Positions 1 to 12,800 of a stretch of 64,000 nucleotides of DNA are shown here, piece by piece (position 1 is the first letter of the stretch; the number at the start of each line of letters is the position of its first letter). Made by a program: the position numbers and the translations under genes. Under the pieces are notes generated by a model. That model made no database searches. It had not been told where the DNA came from and saw nothing but the letters and a program-made list of their open reading frames with translations. Location of the stretch: positions 3,869,501 through 3,933,500 of the forward strand of contig NC_052034.1 in assembly GCF_015832195.1 (NCBI RefSeq), in the 5' to 3' direction. This stretch comes from Motacilla alba alba (taxonomy: Eukaryota; Chordata; Aves; Passeriformes; Motacillidae).

Positions 1-521
1 TGACGTGGCTGTGTCTCTGCCCAGTGCACTCTGTGTCAAGCACAAACACTCAGTATTTTGATTGGCAAGGGAAACTGATTTCCTTTTTCCTGTTGCTAAT
101 GGGGAGGAGTAAATAGAAAAATAATCCCTAACTATAATCTGTGACTAAGAAAAAGTCCTATGGATTTCTTCTCCAATAGGAGATTCCTTTAAGAAAAAAA
201 CCAAACAAGTACCAGAGTTGCCACATTTACAAACCTAGACAATACTGCAAGAGCACTTCAGCTACACTGAGAGAAGTTTGGCTTTGAGGAGGGCTTTAAT
301 GGTGAGAAAAACAGCTAAAGTTGCAGCTGTAAATTAAAAATGAAACTATTTCTACTACAAATTAACCATCTTTGTCCCAAACTGACTCTGGTGTGTTTCA
401 TTTCAAAAGCTCCAAAACTACAACTATGGATTTCCAGATTTGACCTGAGTCAGCTCTTCCATAAGTGAGACAAAAATTATCCATGAGATTCCTTCAGTAC
501 TGGCAGAGCAAGGATGCCTAC
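1..521 (-). other. EFCAB5: EFCAB5 intron (start of the intron leading off the left edge)
   Basis: No acceptor-exon-donor combination in either frame looks convincing on the minus strand. One CAG|GTCAAA donor-like site near 440-450 lacks an acceptor. The sequence is ordinary AT-rich intron. Confidence 0.6.
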
Positions 522-811
522 CTGGGACAGGGCCTTGATCACTGCTTTGTACACTGGTTCCATGCTTGTTCCGCTGGTCTCAGCCGCTTTCTGGATATCC
601 TGCAGCCATTTCCTCCTGGCTGAGCTTTGCAAGCTCTTGGTGTGACTTTGTTCCACACTTGCGGTCAGGAAACTCACCAAATTATCCATAGTTTCATCCT
701 CGTTGCCAGTGAACTTGGAAGCAATTAACTCAAGGAAAACCTGGAATGCCTTTGGGGATAGCTTCCCCACTTTACTGAGCTGTGGGTATCGGGAGCAAAG
801 CTCTTCCTTTG
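522..811 (-). CDS. EFCAB5: EFCAB5 coding exon 10 (residues 725-821), last in window
   Basis: The acceptor is a T-tract with TCCTGCTAG and the donor CCAG|GTAGGC. It enters in phase 1 (split Ala codon) and leaves in phase 0. It encodes KEELCSRYPQLSKVG, KLSPKAFQVFLELIASKF, TGNEDETMDNLVSFLTASVE and a basic helix, ending EPVYKAVIKALSQ. The F-x-x-FL-x-x-I, GNE-x-x-x-D-x-x and VYKA-x-x-KAL elements agree with the mammalian protein downstream of the EF-hand. No further exon is seen in bases 1-521, so the next exon lies outside the window. Confidence 0.86.
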
Positions 812-3800
812 CTAGCAGGAAAAAAAATAGAAAATAAGACAGGGAAAATTTAATTGATTAATCAGTTTTGCAAAATACGAAGCAAGACCTAAACAGGCTT
901 TGGGTGGAGTCCCTCCAGCCTATCCTTCTAGGTTTCTTTTAGCTGTCTCCTACATGGAAGTGGGCACACTAGCAGGCAATCTCCAGTTTCCAGACTGGAC
1001 GCATCCTTTTCTCTAGATGCCTGCTTCCCTCCTATGAGAAAGAATCCCGCAGAGCCCTGGTTTCTCTCCTGGTGCTGTTTAACCCCGCAGCCGGTCTGTC
1101 AGAGCGGTCCCAGCGCGGCGCGGGCTCTGCCCAGCCCCGGCTCGGCTCACGGGGGTGCTCTTGCACAGCCGGAGCAACGTGCAGGCGCTGCCTGGCTCCG
1201 GGAGCCCGGGCTTCAGGCCGTCTCTGGGACTGGTGCTTCCATCATTCTTTCTGTATCCTGTTTTCAGATCCTGTCGGACCCGAAGATGTCCCTGCTTATG
1301 GCAGGGTGTTGGACTAGATGATCTTTACAGGCGCCTTCCAATCCAAACCAATTTATCATCATTATCACAGATTTTAGCTGAAGAAGTATCAAGTGCTAAC
1401 TTGGCTTCAATCACAGTGGGGCCATGATGCTTAATGCTGTCTTATCCAGCCCATCATCTAAGGAACATTCAGTATTCTAATTTAATTTCTGATTTTCTGA
1501 CAGAACTAGGATGGAGAATTTTTTTATCATATAAAATATTTGGATTTTTACCTCCACTTTCTCCTCACTTTGAAGAAAGGGATGCAGGAAAAAATAGACA
1601 TGAAGTTGAATGTGCTATGATCACTTCCTTCACTACTGAGCCACAGCATGAGGAATTATTTCCCCCCTTATGTCTAATGTCACACTTTTCACTTGCAAGG
1701 ACAATCAAATAATTCTACTCACTTTTTACTCTCTGTTTCCCTCCAGGAGAAGTGCAATGTCTGTGAACCCTTCCCCCAAACATGCTTGTCCCACACCCTT
1801 GAGAGATTAGGTTGAGGCTGCTAGAAATAATTCATGCTGCTGGTAGGTGGTATTGATTTTGCTATTCTCCCTTTCTATTTATTTGTCCTTTAGTTTATGA
1901 GCCCTTCATGGAAGGGACTGTGTCCTTCCATATTTCCATGGTATGTTCTGGCATGCTTTGAATGTAAGAGAGCAGTGACCTGCCAGTTCTCCTGGCTGGG
2001 CAGCCTGGAGATTATTGACAGTGACATACTGGTGTGCTCCCCACCCCACCAGCTGCCTTCAATGAGCTAAAGGATAAAGAGATTTTGGTGGTTGCCAAAG
2101 TGAGCCATTTTTAGTGATTTGCAGCACAACAAGCAACGTGAAAACGAGCATGGAGATGAAAAAAAACAGACCTTTCCACCCAAGCACACATGCAGACATG
2201 TTCTTAATTGCTAATACAGTGTTTTAGGGCACCTTATGCCCATGTGTTAACATGCATGAGGCTGCCAGACAGGTTCAGGTGAACCTGCAGCACTTCTGCT
2301 GGACTAAAGTCTTTTCTATCAAGGACCAAATTTGCAAAGTTTAAGCAGTGAAATAACCAACAGAGAAGTGATACTCAAAGCTGCTCTGTAATTCATAAGA
2401 CCTGTGTGACAATGTGGATAACTACAGGTTATTTGAGATCTATAAGGAAAGCTGTTCTCTCCTGTGAGGTACATTCCTGCTGGAAGCACAGCAAAATGTA
2501 GCTATTAAAAATAGCTGGATTACACAGATGGGCTGGACTAAAAGTGCAAACATGTCCTCAGGGTTTATGTGTGCTTTTTCACTGCCATATCACATGTATA
2601 CATTGCATGTTACAGCTGAAGTAATTTTTCAACTCATCCAAGTGTCATTAAAACACTGGGCTGCTTCTTTGCCTGGGAATCTTGCACAGGAGGAGAGGAT
2701 GGAGCAATGCATTAACAAATAGGTCTGGGTAACTGTTCCTTCCCATTTTACACCTCATGTACACTATGTATGCTTATGACTTCTTGCAAAACCAAACTGG
2801 TGCTTGCAACAGCCTCATTAGCCCTGTCACTGAATGGTTGTTGTCACAGAGCAGAGAGTTTTCCTTACCCTTCATCAAAGCCTCTTTTCCCATGCCTCCC
2901 TTGAATGTGCTCAGAACAGCAACCACCTCTTCCAGGTCCAGAGACCCACACGCTTTGCTGTCCCACTTTTCAAAGAGTGCCTCCAAAAGCTGTTTCCTTT
3001 GGGCCACGTGAGACATGCGCTGAAGCTGCAACAGAGGAACAGCTGGTGTTTGGTAACTCCTGGACATTGATGCTGGACACTACACAAATGGGGACACTCC
3101 CCAGGTGTGGACACACTCTGCAGTGGTTGTGCCAATCATATCATTCCTGTGGGCCAGGCTGAATCTGTACACACATGGCTCAGACCAAGAGATGGATCAT
3201 TAAACCTGGGAGATAACTTAGGAACACTAAACACAGGTGACAGTTCAGTTTACCAGGCAGGACCAGCACTGCAGAGAGTTATTTCACAGTGAACAAATGA
3301 GGTCTGTGCTGGATTTAGGGTGATGTCAGCTCAGGTAAGTGCAAGTTTCCCAGAGCACAAATGTCTCCCCAGCAAGAGCTAACCACAGGCTTGTCAGTGA
3401 CACCCCGAGATGTGACAGTTCATGTTTCTGTACACTGTTATTTTGCTGGTGCTGCCCTGAAGTGTGTGGGCTCCAAGCAAATACATGTAACCATTTGTCC
3501 TCTAAACCCAGCACAGAGGGATAACTGGCTGGAGTGGGATTCTCTCAAAGCCAAAATACTGGCAGTGTGTGCTGTGTTCAGTGAGGACTATGGAGCCGTC
3601 AGATCCAATATCTCATTCAAATTAGGTCAGCAGCACAGAGGAAAACCAGAAGGAGATCTGAGGAAAACACAGCTAGAGAAATGCACCACAAAACAGACCT
3701 GAAGTCATATGAGGCACACTGATGCTTGGCATGAGGAAGGAGAATGGTTTTTTTTCAACACATGGCAAGAGCACCTTGTAACTTAAAACCAAATAAGCCT

Positions 3801-6800
3801 GTGAACATTCAATCCAGCCATGCACATAGTAAACCCAAACACACTTGTTTTAAAATCCTCCCCAAACATCCTCAACCTCCTATGTACATGCCAGTGCAGT
3901 AGTCAGAGATCAGGTTCTTGGCTATTATAAAGGTGAATAAGCAGAATGGAATGTTTTGGGCTCTTTCACAATTAACTATCAACGGTTGTCTCACTGAGTC
4001 CAGCTCTAGGACAGACAGGCAACCTCTAACAGGATGAGTCTGTCATCACTTCCAGAGCTGAGGGCTAGGGAGGGAGCATCTGTATGAAAACAAAGGGGTA
4101 AAAGGTCTCCTGAAGGAACAGGGGATGCAAGGCTGCAAGTGGAGAGCTCTGCCAGCATCAGATTAACAGTTGACTTTGCAAAGTGTTTGTGGGCATTTGC
4201 TTGGTTTTTGTTTGGACTTGGGATCAGCAAAACTTATCAATATTTACTTTTTCTTGTTGTTTCATTTTTTCCTCGTCTGTTTGTTTGTATTCTCTTTTGA
4301 TAAATGCAGTAAGCCTCTTCACAGCAGGCAGAGAAATGTCTTCACCAACAAAATTGTCCATGAGCTGTACAAATTGTGGAAGGGTGAGGCAGCTTGCAGC
4401 GAAGCTCTTAGTACAAGAATCCTGATGGTTCTGAATCTCTGCCACGCTGCTGGGACCTGAGTCTGAAAGGCAGAAAGCACAGTGTGTCACAGGAAGCCAA
4501 ATGCTGCCCTAAAGCCAGCCACGTGGCAGCTATCAACACAGCCCTCAATCCTGCACTTCCTATCCAGGGAAATTACAGCTGAATGCAGACTGACTCCATG
4601 CTGAGTAAAGGCCTTAATCTGCTTATACTGCTCTAATAGTAGCTCTGCAGATCCAGTCTGGCATGGATGCCATCCTACAGCCAGGTCAAACCCTGACTAC
4701 AGGTGAGCTGGAATTGCTGTTACTCAGCAGGGGGCTGTCTGAGACAAAGACCTCATTGAGGACTGCTGTCCCAGACAAACAGGATGCACATCCAAGGACT
4801 GACTGAAGGACAGGGTAGTGCTGTGCCCTGGAAGTTACCACAGAAAGCTGTAGGTACCAGGGGGCTGTACCTTTACATAATGAACCTGTCATGGATTGTT
4901 CAGACAATGCAGATCCAGTTCTTGCAGTGTTCTAAACCGTGAGACACCAGAGTGTTCACAGAGTGCTAGCAAGGAGGTTGGCCCTTCTAGGATGTTTAAG
5001 AAAATATCTCTTTGAAACACAGTTGTCTGATCACAGCCTTCCTAGAACAAAGGCCTTTGTAGGCAATGAAGTAGGATCATCCTTTGGAAACACAGTGAGA
5101 GATTAAAATAAAAGGTTCCTGCTAGATGATCTCATAGCACATCTCCCTATAGGCACTCACAGTCTAAAAGGTATTTAAGTAATTTCTAGATTTAATGTGC
5201 TCAGGTTCCTATCTTGCTATGGTAATATTACAGAGTGAAACAGAACATAAAGTTTCTTCTCATTATAAAAATGCTGCTGCTTCACCAAGTCCCTACTTGA
5301 ATTAAAGTGTCTGCTCAGGGCCTTGAATACAGATCACCAACAAAGTGACTCACCTGCCTCCTGTCAGAGGAATAAGCTCTGAAACCTTGGCAGGAAACAC
5401 CACGCTGAGAAGATAGCAAAGCTTATGGTCTTCTCTACTCAGAAATCACTCACATGGTTTTGAAATGGATTTTAAACACCCTGTAGTTAAACCAATCTAA
5501 ACATATACATAGAAGATGATTAAGGTCTGTCAGAAAAAAGAAAACACTTTACCCTGGTCATGCAGAAGGTTCTCATCCTGCAGTCTTGTCTCTGAGCTTG
5601 TCTGTTGGTCAGACTGGCTCTCGTTGCTTGCAGAGGTTTCTACCACAGCCTCTGCAGCTGGAGCATCCTCTTGGGAATCAATGACATCCACATCTGCCAC
5701 AGCTCTGTCTCCTGAGGCTGTGCTTGCACCTTCAGGTGATGTCCCTGCAACTCCACTGTCCTCTTGACTAACTTGCCCTTCTGATCCAGGTTCTCTGTCT
5801 GAGGTACAATCTTCTTCTGGTTTTGTTTCTGTCTCAGGCTCCCTACCCAGGATGGATTCCTCTGATTTTCCAGATCCAGGCTCTCCATCCAAATCAGTAG
5901 CTTCAAGGCCAGTGCTTTCCACTGCTGACAGGGCATCCTCACCTTCCTTGCTCACTTCAGAAGCGATTGGCTCTGCTGCTTCATTTTCCTCCTTGGGAAT
6001 TCCTCCAGTCTCAGTTTCATTCATGCCCATTTCTTCAACAACTCCTTCTGTAACACTGGTGCTCATTTTGTCAGTCTCTTGCCTATCATCATCTACAGGT
6101 TCATTTCCTAAAACCTCTCCCTCAGAAATTTCCATTTCAGCCAAGACCAAGTTTTCACTGAGTTCCTTACAAACTTCCTGGTCACCAACGCTTCCCCAGA
6201 AATCCATAAGATTAATATCTTGCAGCTCAATTATTGGCCCTAAAACAGAAAAATATGTGTAAGCTGACCATGTCCAGTGGTTTTGTGTTCTCTAGTATTG
6301 CATAAGAAAATTTAAAGAAAAAAGGTGATGCCAAGTAAATACAAACTACCAGAAAGTATCTTCTGCAAAGACACATCTAGGAACACAAAGCTTCAGAATA
6401 ACGTATTTTCCTGCAGAGATCTGCTCTTCTGGGTATGTATTACACCACTTTTCCTTTGAAATAAAGATTTCATCATTCTCTACACTAAGAAGGAGAGATG
6501 TAATTCACCTTCCATTTGATCTCAGCAATTAATTAATGTCCAATATCTTTAAAATATTTTACTTTCATGCAGATCATTCCTTCCATTTTTTGTTTTTTCT
6601 TTCTGGAGGTATTTTAGTGCAAACTCCCAATATTGCCCAGTAAGAAAGAACAATTGTTTCAAAAAGAGTCTTTCTTTAATTCTATTTATCAAAAAGTACT
6701 TCAGAATTTTGTAGCAAGGAAAACTTTTGGATGCTGAAGCATTTCTGAACATTGCATCACATTTTTCCAAAAATGCTTGCAAATTCTGGTGTATAGGTCA

Positions 6801-9800
6801 CAGCAGTCATTTGGGTCCCTTTTTTGGGCTCTGTTTATTTCTGGTAACATTTATAAAACATATCTGAACCATCCAGCCTTGTGTGGCCTCCCAGTGTTTT
6901 AACCACAACTGAAACATCACATGTGCTCACATTCTCTGGGGTTCCAGAGTTCCCACTTATTACTCATGGGCCTTCTGTCATAGAAGTCTCTCAGCAGGGC
7001 CAGTATTTTTTGTCTATCCAGGACACCAACCTAGACAAAAAGAGTACAATTATTGTGTTTTTCCTGTGGTTCTTTACTTACACCAACATTTGCAGCACTA
7101 CAAAGGCACCGTCAGCCAAGAATTACCCGTGGTTGATAATTATCCATTACCAGAACATCACTACAAACTCCAAAGAAGTTAATTTATTTCATAGAGGCAA
7201 AAATTTCTTCTGGGCTGAACTGGAACTCCCCACACATATTACTTTGCAGGCTCTTCCTTTTCCATGTCCTTGACAAATTACAGTGAGATAATTGTAACTG
7301 TTCTGCCAAAGGAGTTCTTCGTGCAAAGATCAAAGCTTCCACACTTCATACTCTCAGGACAGATATTGATTGCCTGACAGTACCATGGAAGAATTTCCAT
7401 GTATTATGGGCTGTGCTGTTACCTTAGTGACTGCACATTGTAGTTTGGTTTTGTGCCCCATCATCTCCTTTGAAGTGTGATATATTGGCCTGGAAACATA
7501 ATTAGTCCAAAAATCTGAGCTATTATGACAACTTCCCTAATTTCCTTTAAAAATTCATAGCCATTTGACCACAGAGGTGAGAGAGGTATCAGCAGTCCCA
7601 GTGCAGAGGAAGGTGCAGAGTTTATTAAATCCTTGTTGCTCGGGGTGAGTGTACACAGACGATAAACCCAGGAAAAGGCAATGAAATGGGTCATTTCCAA
7701 TCAGGAAATTGTGGGTTTAAAAAGTAAAGCAAACCTAAACGATTGCAAGTTTTCCACTTTATGATGTATTCCTGTTGTCATTATTTAAGTCCTGCCACCT
7801 TTGCAATCTCCCTCCCATTAGTGAAATAAAGTAGTTAATTAGGAAACAGATTTACTTAAGTTCATTATTTGTAGTGAATAGCTTTCCATCTGAATTATTG
7901 ATTTCCTTTTCACATTTTGTTCTCAGATTAAAAACTGCAAAATGTAAATTTCACCAGGCTTTTAATTCCTTGTGAACTTTGCCTGCCCTTAGACTAAAGA
8001 AATAAAGGAAGAACTTTGCTATTCTTTTCTGGAAATTAGCTCAAGATGACTGCATTGTTTTTAACCTGAAACTGTAATTATTGGCATCAATAGTTAAAAA
8101 CAGAGGATATGGAAACAACCCAGAGATACACATCTCACCTACTGGTGAAGTTAATGCTGCAGCTAAGTGAACACATCACATTTGCTGGTACAGCAGCACC
8201 TTCCTCTACAGGGAAGGGGTTTTGCCAGTTCTGCAGAAAGGACCAGGACTGAAATGTAAGAAGCCATCTGGTACAATTTTAGTGCTTCAGTATCTGGTAA
8301 TTTAATTCCTGCTGGTAAAAAAAAAAAATGCTGGAAGTCAGAGTTGAATTTCAGCTATGGGTGGGTTTGGAACCACAAATGTCATCACAGAATTCTGTCC
8401 CTAAACTTACAAGAAGTAGGTCCTGATTCCCAGTATCTTGCCATTAACATACAGGTACCTTGCACACCCCTGTGCAAACATTTCTTCTTGTTATTTGTCT
8501 TTCAGTTGAATATATCAGACTGTGCTCTGATCCGTTCAGGAGATGCACAAACACACAATGTTTTAAAGGTGACAAACACACAACGTTTTAAAGGTGTTCC
8601 CAGATCACTGTGGAATATTTGGATCCTCCATTCAGTATTTCCATTACACACACTTAATTTTCCAGTCAAATTTCCTCAGCTGTTACTTGTCACAATCATC
8701 TGCTGGTTGCCCTGAACTTTGCAGCACTAGTGCATGATTTTACTTCATTAAAATGGGAATAGGTGAATGAAGTATTATTAAAAAGAAAATAAGGATGTTG
8801 TTTTGGGGTTCGGTTTTCTTTTGTCATATTAAAATAATACAATTGGAGGATTTAGATAACTCAAATTCTTGAAGCATTTTTTGTTCTTTGGATCCAATAT
8901 TTTTAATATAAAAATAAGTAAATATATGAAAATATGTAAAATATTAATAGGGATTTATTTACTTATTTCAACATTTCCAATTTACACAGATTTGCCATTT
9001 TAGCAGGGGTTCCTGTTATTTCAGGACACTTTTCCTTATAACTTACCCTGGGAAAAACATATCACAGTACAGCCAACTATAGAAGAGAGGAGCACTACAA
9101 CAAGAAACCATTTCCAACTCCTCTTCCCAGCTGTGCTATTTTCCCCAGTTCCTAAATTTAGTAGAAAAGGTGACTTTTCTTTGCACTTGGTGTGTGACTA
9201 AGGAGGCTGCTGACAGATTCCTGCCCACCTGCCCTTCATGCTGCACCTTGTGAGCAGGACAGGTACAGCCTCTCCTCTCCATAACAGAAAACCATCTGTG
9301 TTTGCACAGCTGCCCAAAACTCGGGGCGGCTTTAGTGCCCAGGGAATTAAAACACGTTGACCTAATTTTTTGTCACCTAGATATTGGCAGGTGATGATTC
9401 TCAGCTGTTTTCAGCAATGTTCTGTGACCTGTGAGTAATTCCTTTGGCAACACGGACTAAACCAGACTTGCCATTTAATCAGGGATACGTCAGTGTTTAA
9501 CCAGTTGATTGTTTTTCTGGAAATGTGATGTGTGTATCCTGAACCCTACAATGAGCTTGTTAGTGAGCAAGAGGGAAGAACAGGCACTTAGAAAAGGTCA
9601 CGAGAAAGCAGAATTTGTTGTTGCTGTATGGCAAGAAAGATAATCAGGAGTATCTCAAACTACGTTGGCTTGAAAATTAATCTCTGACTAAATTAAATTT
9701 CATTTTAAAATCCCTTGTTTAAAACATCCCTGGAAATTAATGAAGAGTTTATAAAATAAACTGATACAAGTGAGCACAGGGACAATAAGTTAAAAATTCA

Positions 9801-12800
9801 CAGAGCCATTGCCTTTTGGGGTATTATAGCAGTGATGCAACTGTGTTCTGGGATTGTCTTGGGAAGTTTCTGCTGCAGTGGATAGCCCAGGCTGTCTCTC
9901 TGAGCTGCCATCCTTCTGGATGCATGCATTTGAAATCACAATAATGATCATGTGGATACCTTCTAATTTGACTGTAATTTAAACACTGCTTTCTCAGCTC
10001 CCTGGCCCTAATTGCAGCTCATTGAGGCAGCCAGCCACACTCACCATGCAGACTGGAATAACTGCCTGCTACCAAACAAATGGAAATTAGGAACTGAAAC
10101 AACTGCTTTGCTGTGCTTTGCAGAATGGGCTCTACAGGTAATGGATCACATTCAAGTGGTAGAAGTCCTTCGGTTACTTTGCATTTTATCTCCCCTGTGG
10201 GTACAGTAGAACTTTACAAAAGAAACCAGGCCAAGTTTAAAAGAGCTGTGTGGCCCACACGACACTTTAGTGAACTCAATTTGCAGGACAGGGCTACCTC
10301 GGAGCCTGGAAACCACAACTCTGTGCTCTGATCAGTTTTTTCGGCAGCAGTGGCGTCATTGCTGATAGCTGCTCACTCCTGTTGTGTTAGTATTTTTGGC
10401 TCTCTGCCTCTGAGATTCCACTGGGATTAGCAGCATGGAGATGGTGATTAATGCCACAGAAACAATAGGAAGAAAGTCACTTTAAAACATGAAAGGAAAA
10501 AAGGGATCCTTTGGAAATCCGTGGCAAAGACAGGACTCAGGTTTCTATATCCTTGTAGCCAGGAGGATCCATCATATCCCTTCTTGACAGAGCCTTAGGA
10601 AAGTCAAATATCTCCTAGCTGGGAAGCAGACACATTTCTTCCCTCATCCCTGAAACAGCAGCTTGCCTGCTATTCTCTAGAACACACTAGTGGTGTTGAA
10701 ATGAGCCCTGTAATTCCTTTCTCTTGGCGGTAATGACATTATTAGCATGACATTGTAGAGCTCAGTTCACTCTGGGTAGGCTCTGCAAGCATAGCTGGAG
10801 GAGTGCTGGGTGGAATATAAAACTTATGTAGGGGAGAAAACTAAGGTTAGGGCAACTGCTTGCTCTGTAGTAGTCAGCAGCTGCCAAACTGAGAGTACTC
10901 ATAAAAAGTACCACGCTTTTTGGATGAAGCCCAAGTTTTTAGCAATAGTTTATGCCATTGATTCTTCGGTTCCTACTATTTACTGGTTTTCTAATGAGTC
11001 TAGCACTTTTTTCCTTTGCTTTTTAATGGAGATGCAGGTGTACTGAGAGGATGATAGATAGAGTTTAAAGCTGCTGAAAACCAAATTATGGCTTTTGAGT
11101 TTCATTTCCAGCTCTGTAACTGACTTAGTGTATTTTAATTTCCTGTCCATAAACTGTGGCTGAAGTTCACAGTACTGTTCTCAGAGAGGCTGTAAAGGAG
11201 GATTATTTTGCATTTTAAATTTTAACTATGAGATTTATTGATAGAAGCCCTTCAGATCTATAAAGTAATGCAACATAATTAATGCAATATATGTAATTAT
11301 TGAAGTAATGTGCACATTTGTTAAAGTCAATCTACATCAGACTAGCTTTGCTGAAATGCGGCTGAATAGATAAATTAGCTCTCAAATATTCTGAACTGTG
11401 CTGTGGAAGCAAGTAATTTTTTAGAATTGAAGTTAATTTCTTCTCCAGAATCACCAAACTTCAGTCCCAAGTCATCAGTTTCTAATTAGCCATCAGTTAA
11501 TAGGCTGTTGGATGTTTCTGTGTCTAAGAACCATGAATTTGACAACAGTGCAGCAGCTCTTGTTCTCTAAAATACTGCTGAGTAAGCACAAAGAGAGGAT
11601 CTAGAGTTGAGGAAAAGAAAAAGCAAGCAGTGACCCAGAGAAATACCAAACTGGGAGCATGCCCACACTGAAATTAGGCTGAGAGTTGCTTTGCCTACCT
11701 TTCCATAATCACAAGCTTGGAAGAGGCCAATAAAAATTTGCCTCCGTGCATCATGTTTTGTTGCTTCTTGGAAGTCCTCAGCACACTTATGGAGATATTC
11801 CATGATTTCTTGGAACTTGTCACTTAAAACATGTTCAATGTAGGAAAGGATAAGCTATAGAGAGAAAGCAGCAGTGGACATGGTTATCTTTCTTCAAGCA
11901 TTTTCACCTCTAGTCGAACTCCTAAAAATCTATTATGTGCAATCAAATATTTAGGAATTTGTAGTAAAATCTGCCAACACAACACAGACTTGATGCCTCC
12001 TTCATTCTCCCCCTCAGAAGAAACAATATTCTCCAAACAAGCCTGGCACACTGCAGAAATGTATCCTGATCAGTTCCTTTCCTGGTCCAGAGGTCACTCA
12101 TCAAGCTCAAGCAGAGATGCTGGATCAGATCCCTCCTATGAAAAGTTGTGGCTCAAGCTCCATTTTCTTGTGGAGGATTTAAGTTCTCCATGGTTTTCTG
12201 CAGCATTTAGTATTCTTGACTTCACCCCCAAGGAGGCATTTTGAGCCGTTACATTCTGCAGGAGTGACAGTCACTCAGCTCTCAAATGCCACAAAAGGAG
12301 CATTGCCTACAACTTCAGTGTTTAGAGGAGCACTTGGATACAATAAAAAAATGGAAGATCCTTTTGAAAATGAGCCTGCTGTCACCCAAATCCTCTGACG
12401 CTAGGAATACTACTGACTTGAGATTGATTTTACGTTCCAGCCTTGGAGACACCTTAACACTTTGGATTTATAGCCATGTGGCTTTTATGAGCAAAAGCAA
12501 TATGGTTCTAAAAATGCGGTGTGCATGACATAAATAATAATGGCCATCAGAACAAACCACAATCCCAGAGCCTGGGCTGAATTATTACAGTAGGTTTCTT
12601 GAGCCAGCCACACTGACAGGGAGCTCATACAGTTAAAAGGAGGAATTTCCAAAGCACAGAATGTTTCCCATTATCCCATTTTGAGAGTATGGATACCTGA
12701 CATAAGTGCTAAAATATCTTGGGCTTGTTGAAATGCCACACAGGCAATAACCAGCTGAAATATTAATAGATGTTATTATTATTCATGTCTATATTGCATA

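Larger units (their letters stand above)
812..2868 (-). other. EFCAB5: EFCAB5 intron 9 (2.06 kb) with CpG-rich patch and CR1 remnant
   Basis: Bounded by GT at 2868 and AG at 812. It contains a CpG-dense block at about 1080-1225, described separately, and a short CR1 3' fragment. The remainder shows no exon or recognised element. Confidence 0.75.

Noticed and set aside
5100..5170. CTAGATGATCTCATAGCACATC considered as a CR1 tail
   Set aside because: Only about 15 bases resemble the element and the flanks do not continue the match.
6549..6782. Minus-strand 77-codon frame in EFCAB5 intron 6, tested as a possible exon
   Set aside because: The adjacent exons already join perfectly in phase across this intron, and no splice sites bracket the frame.
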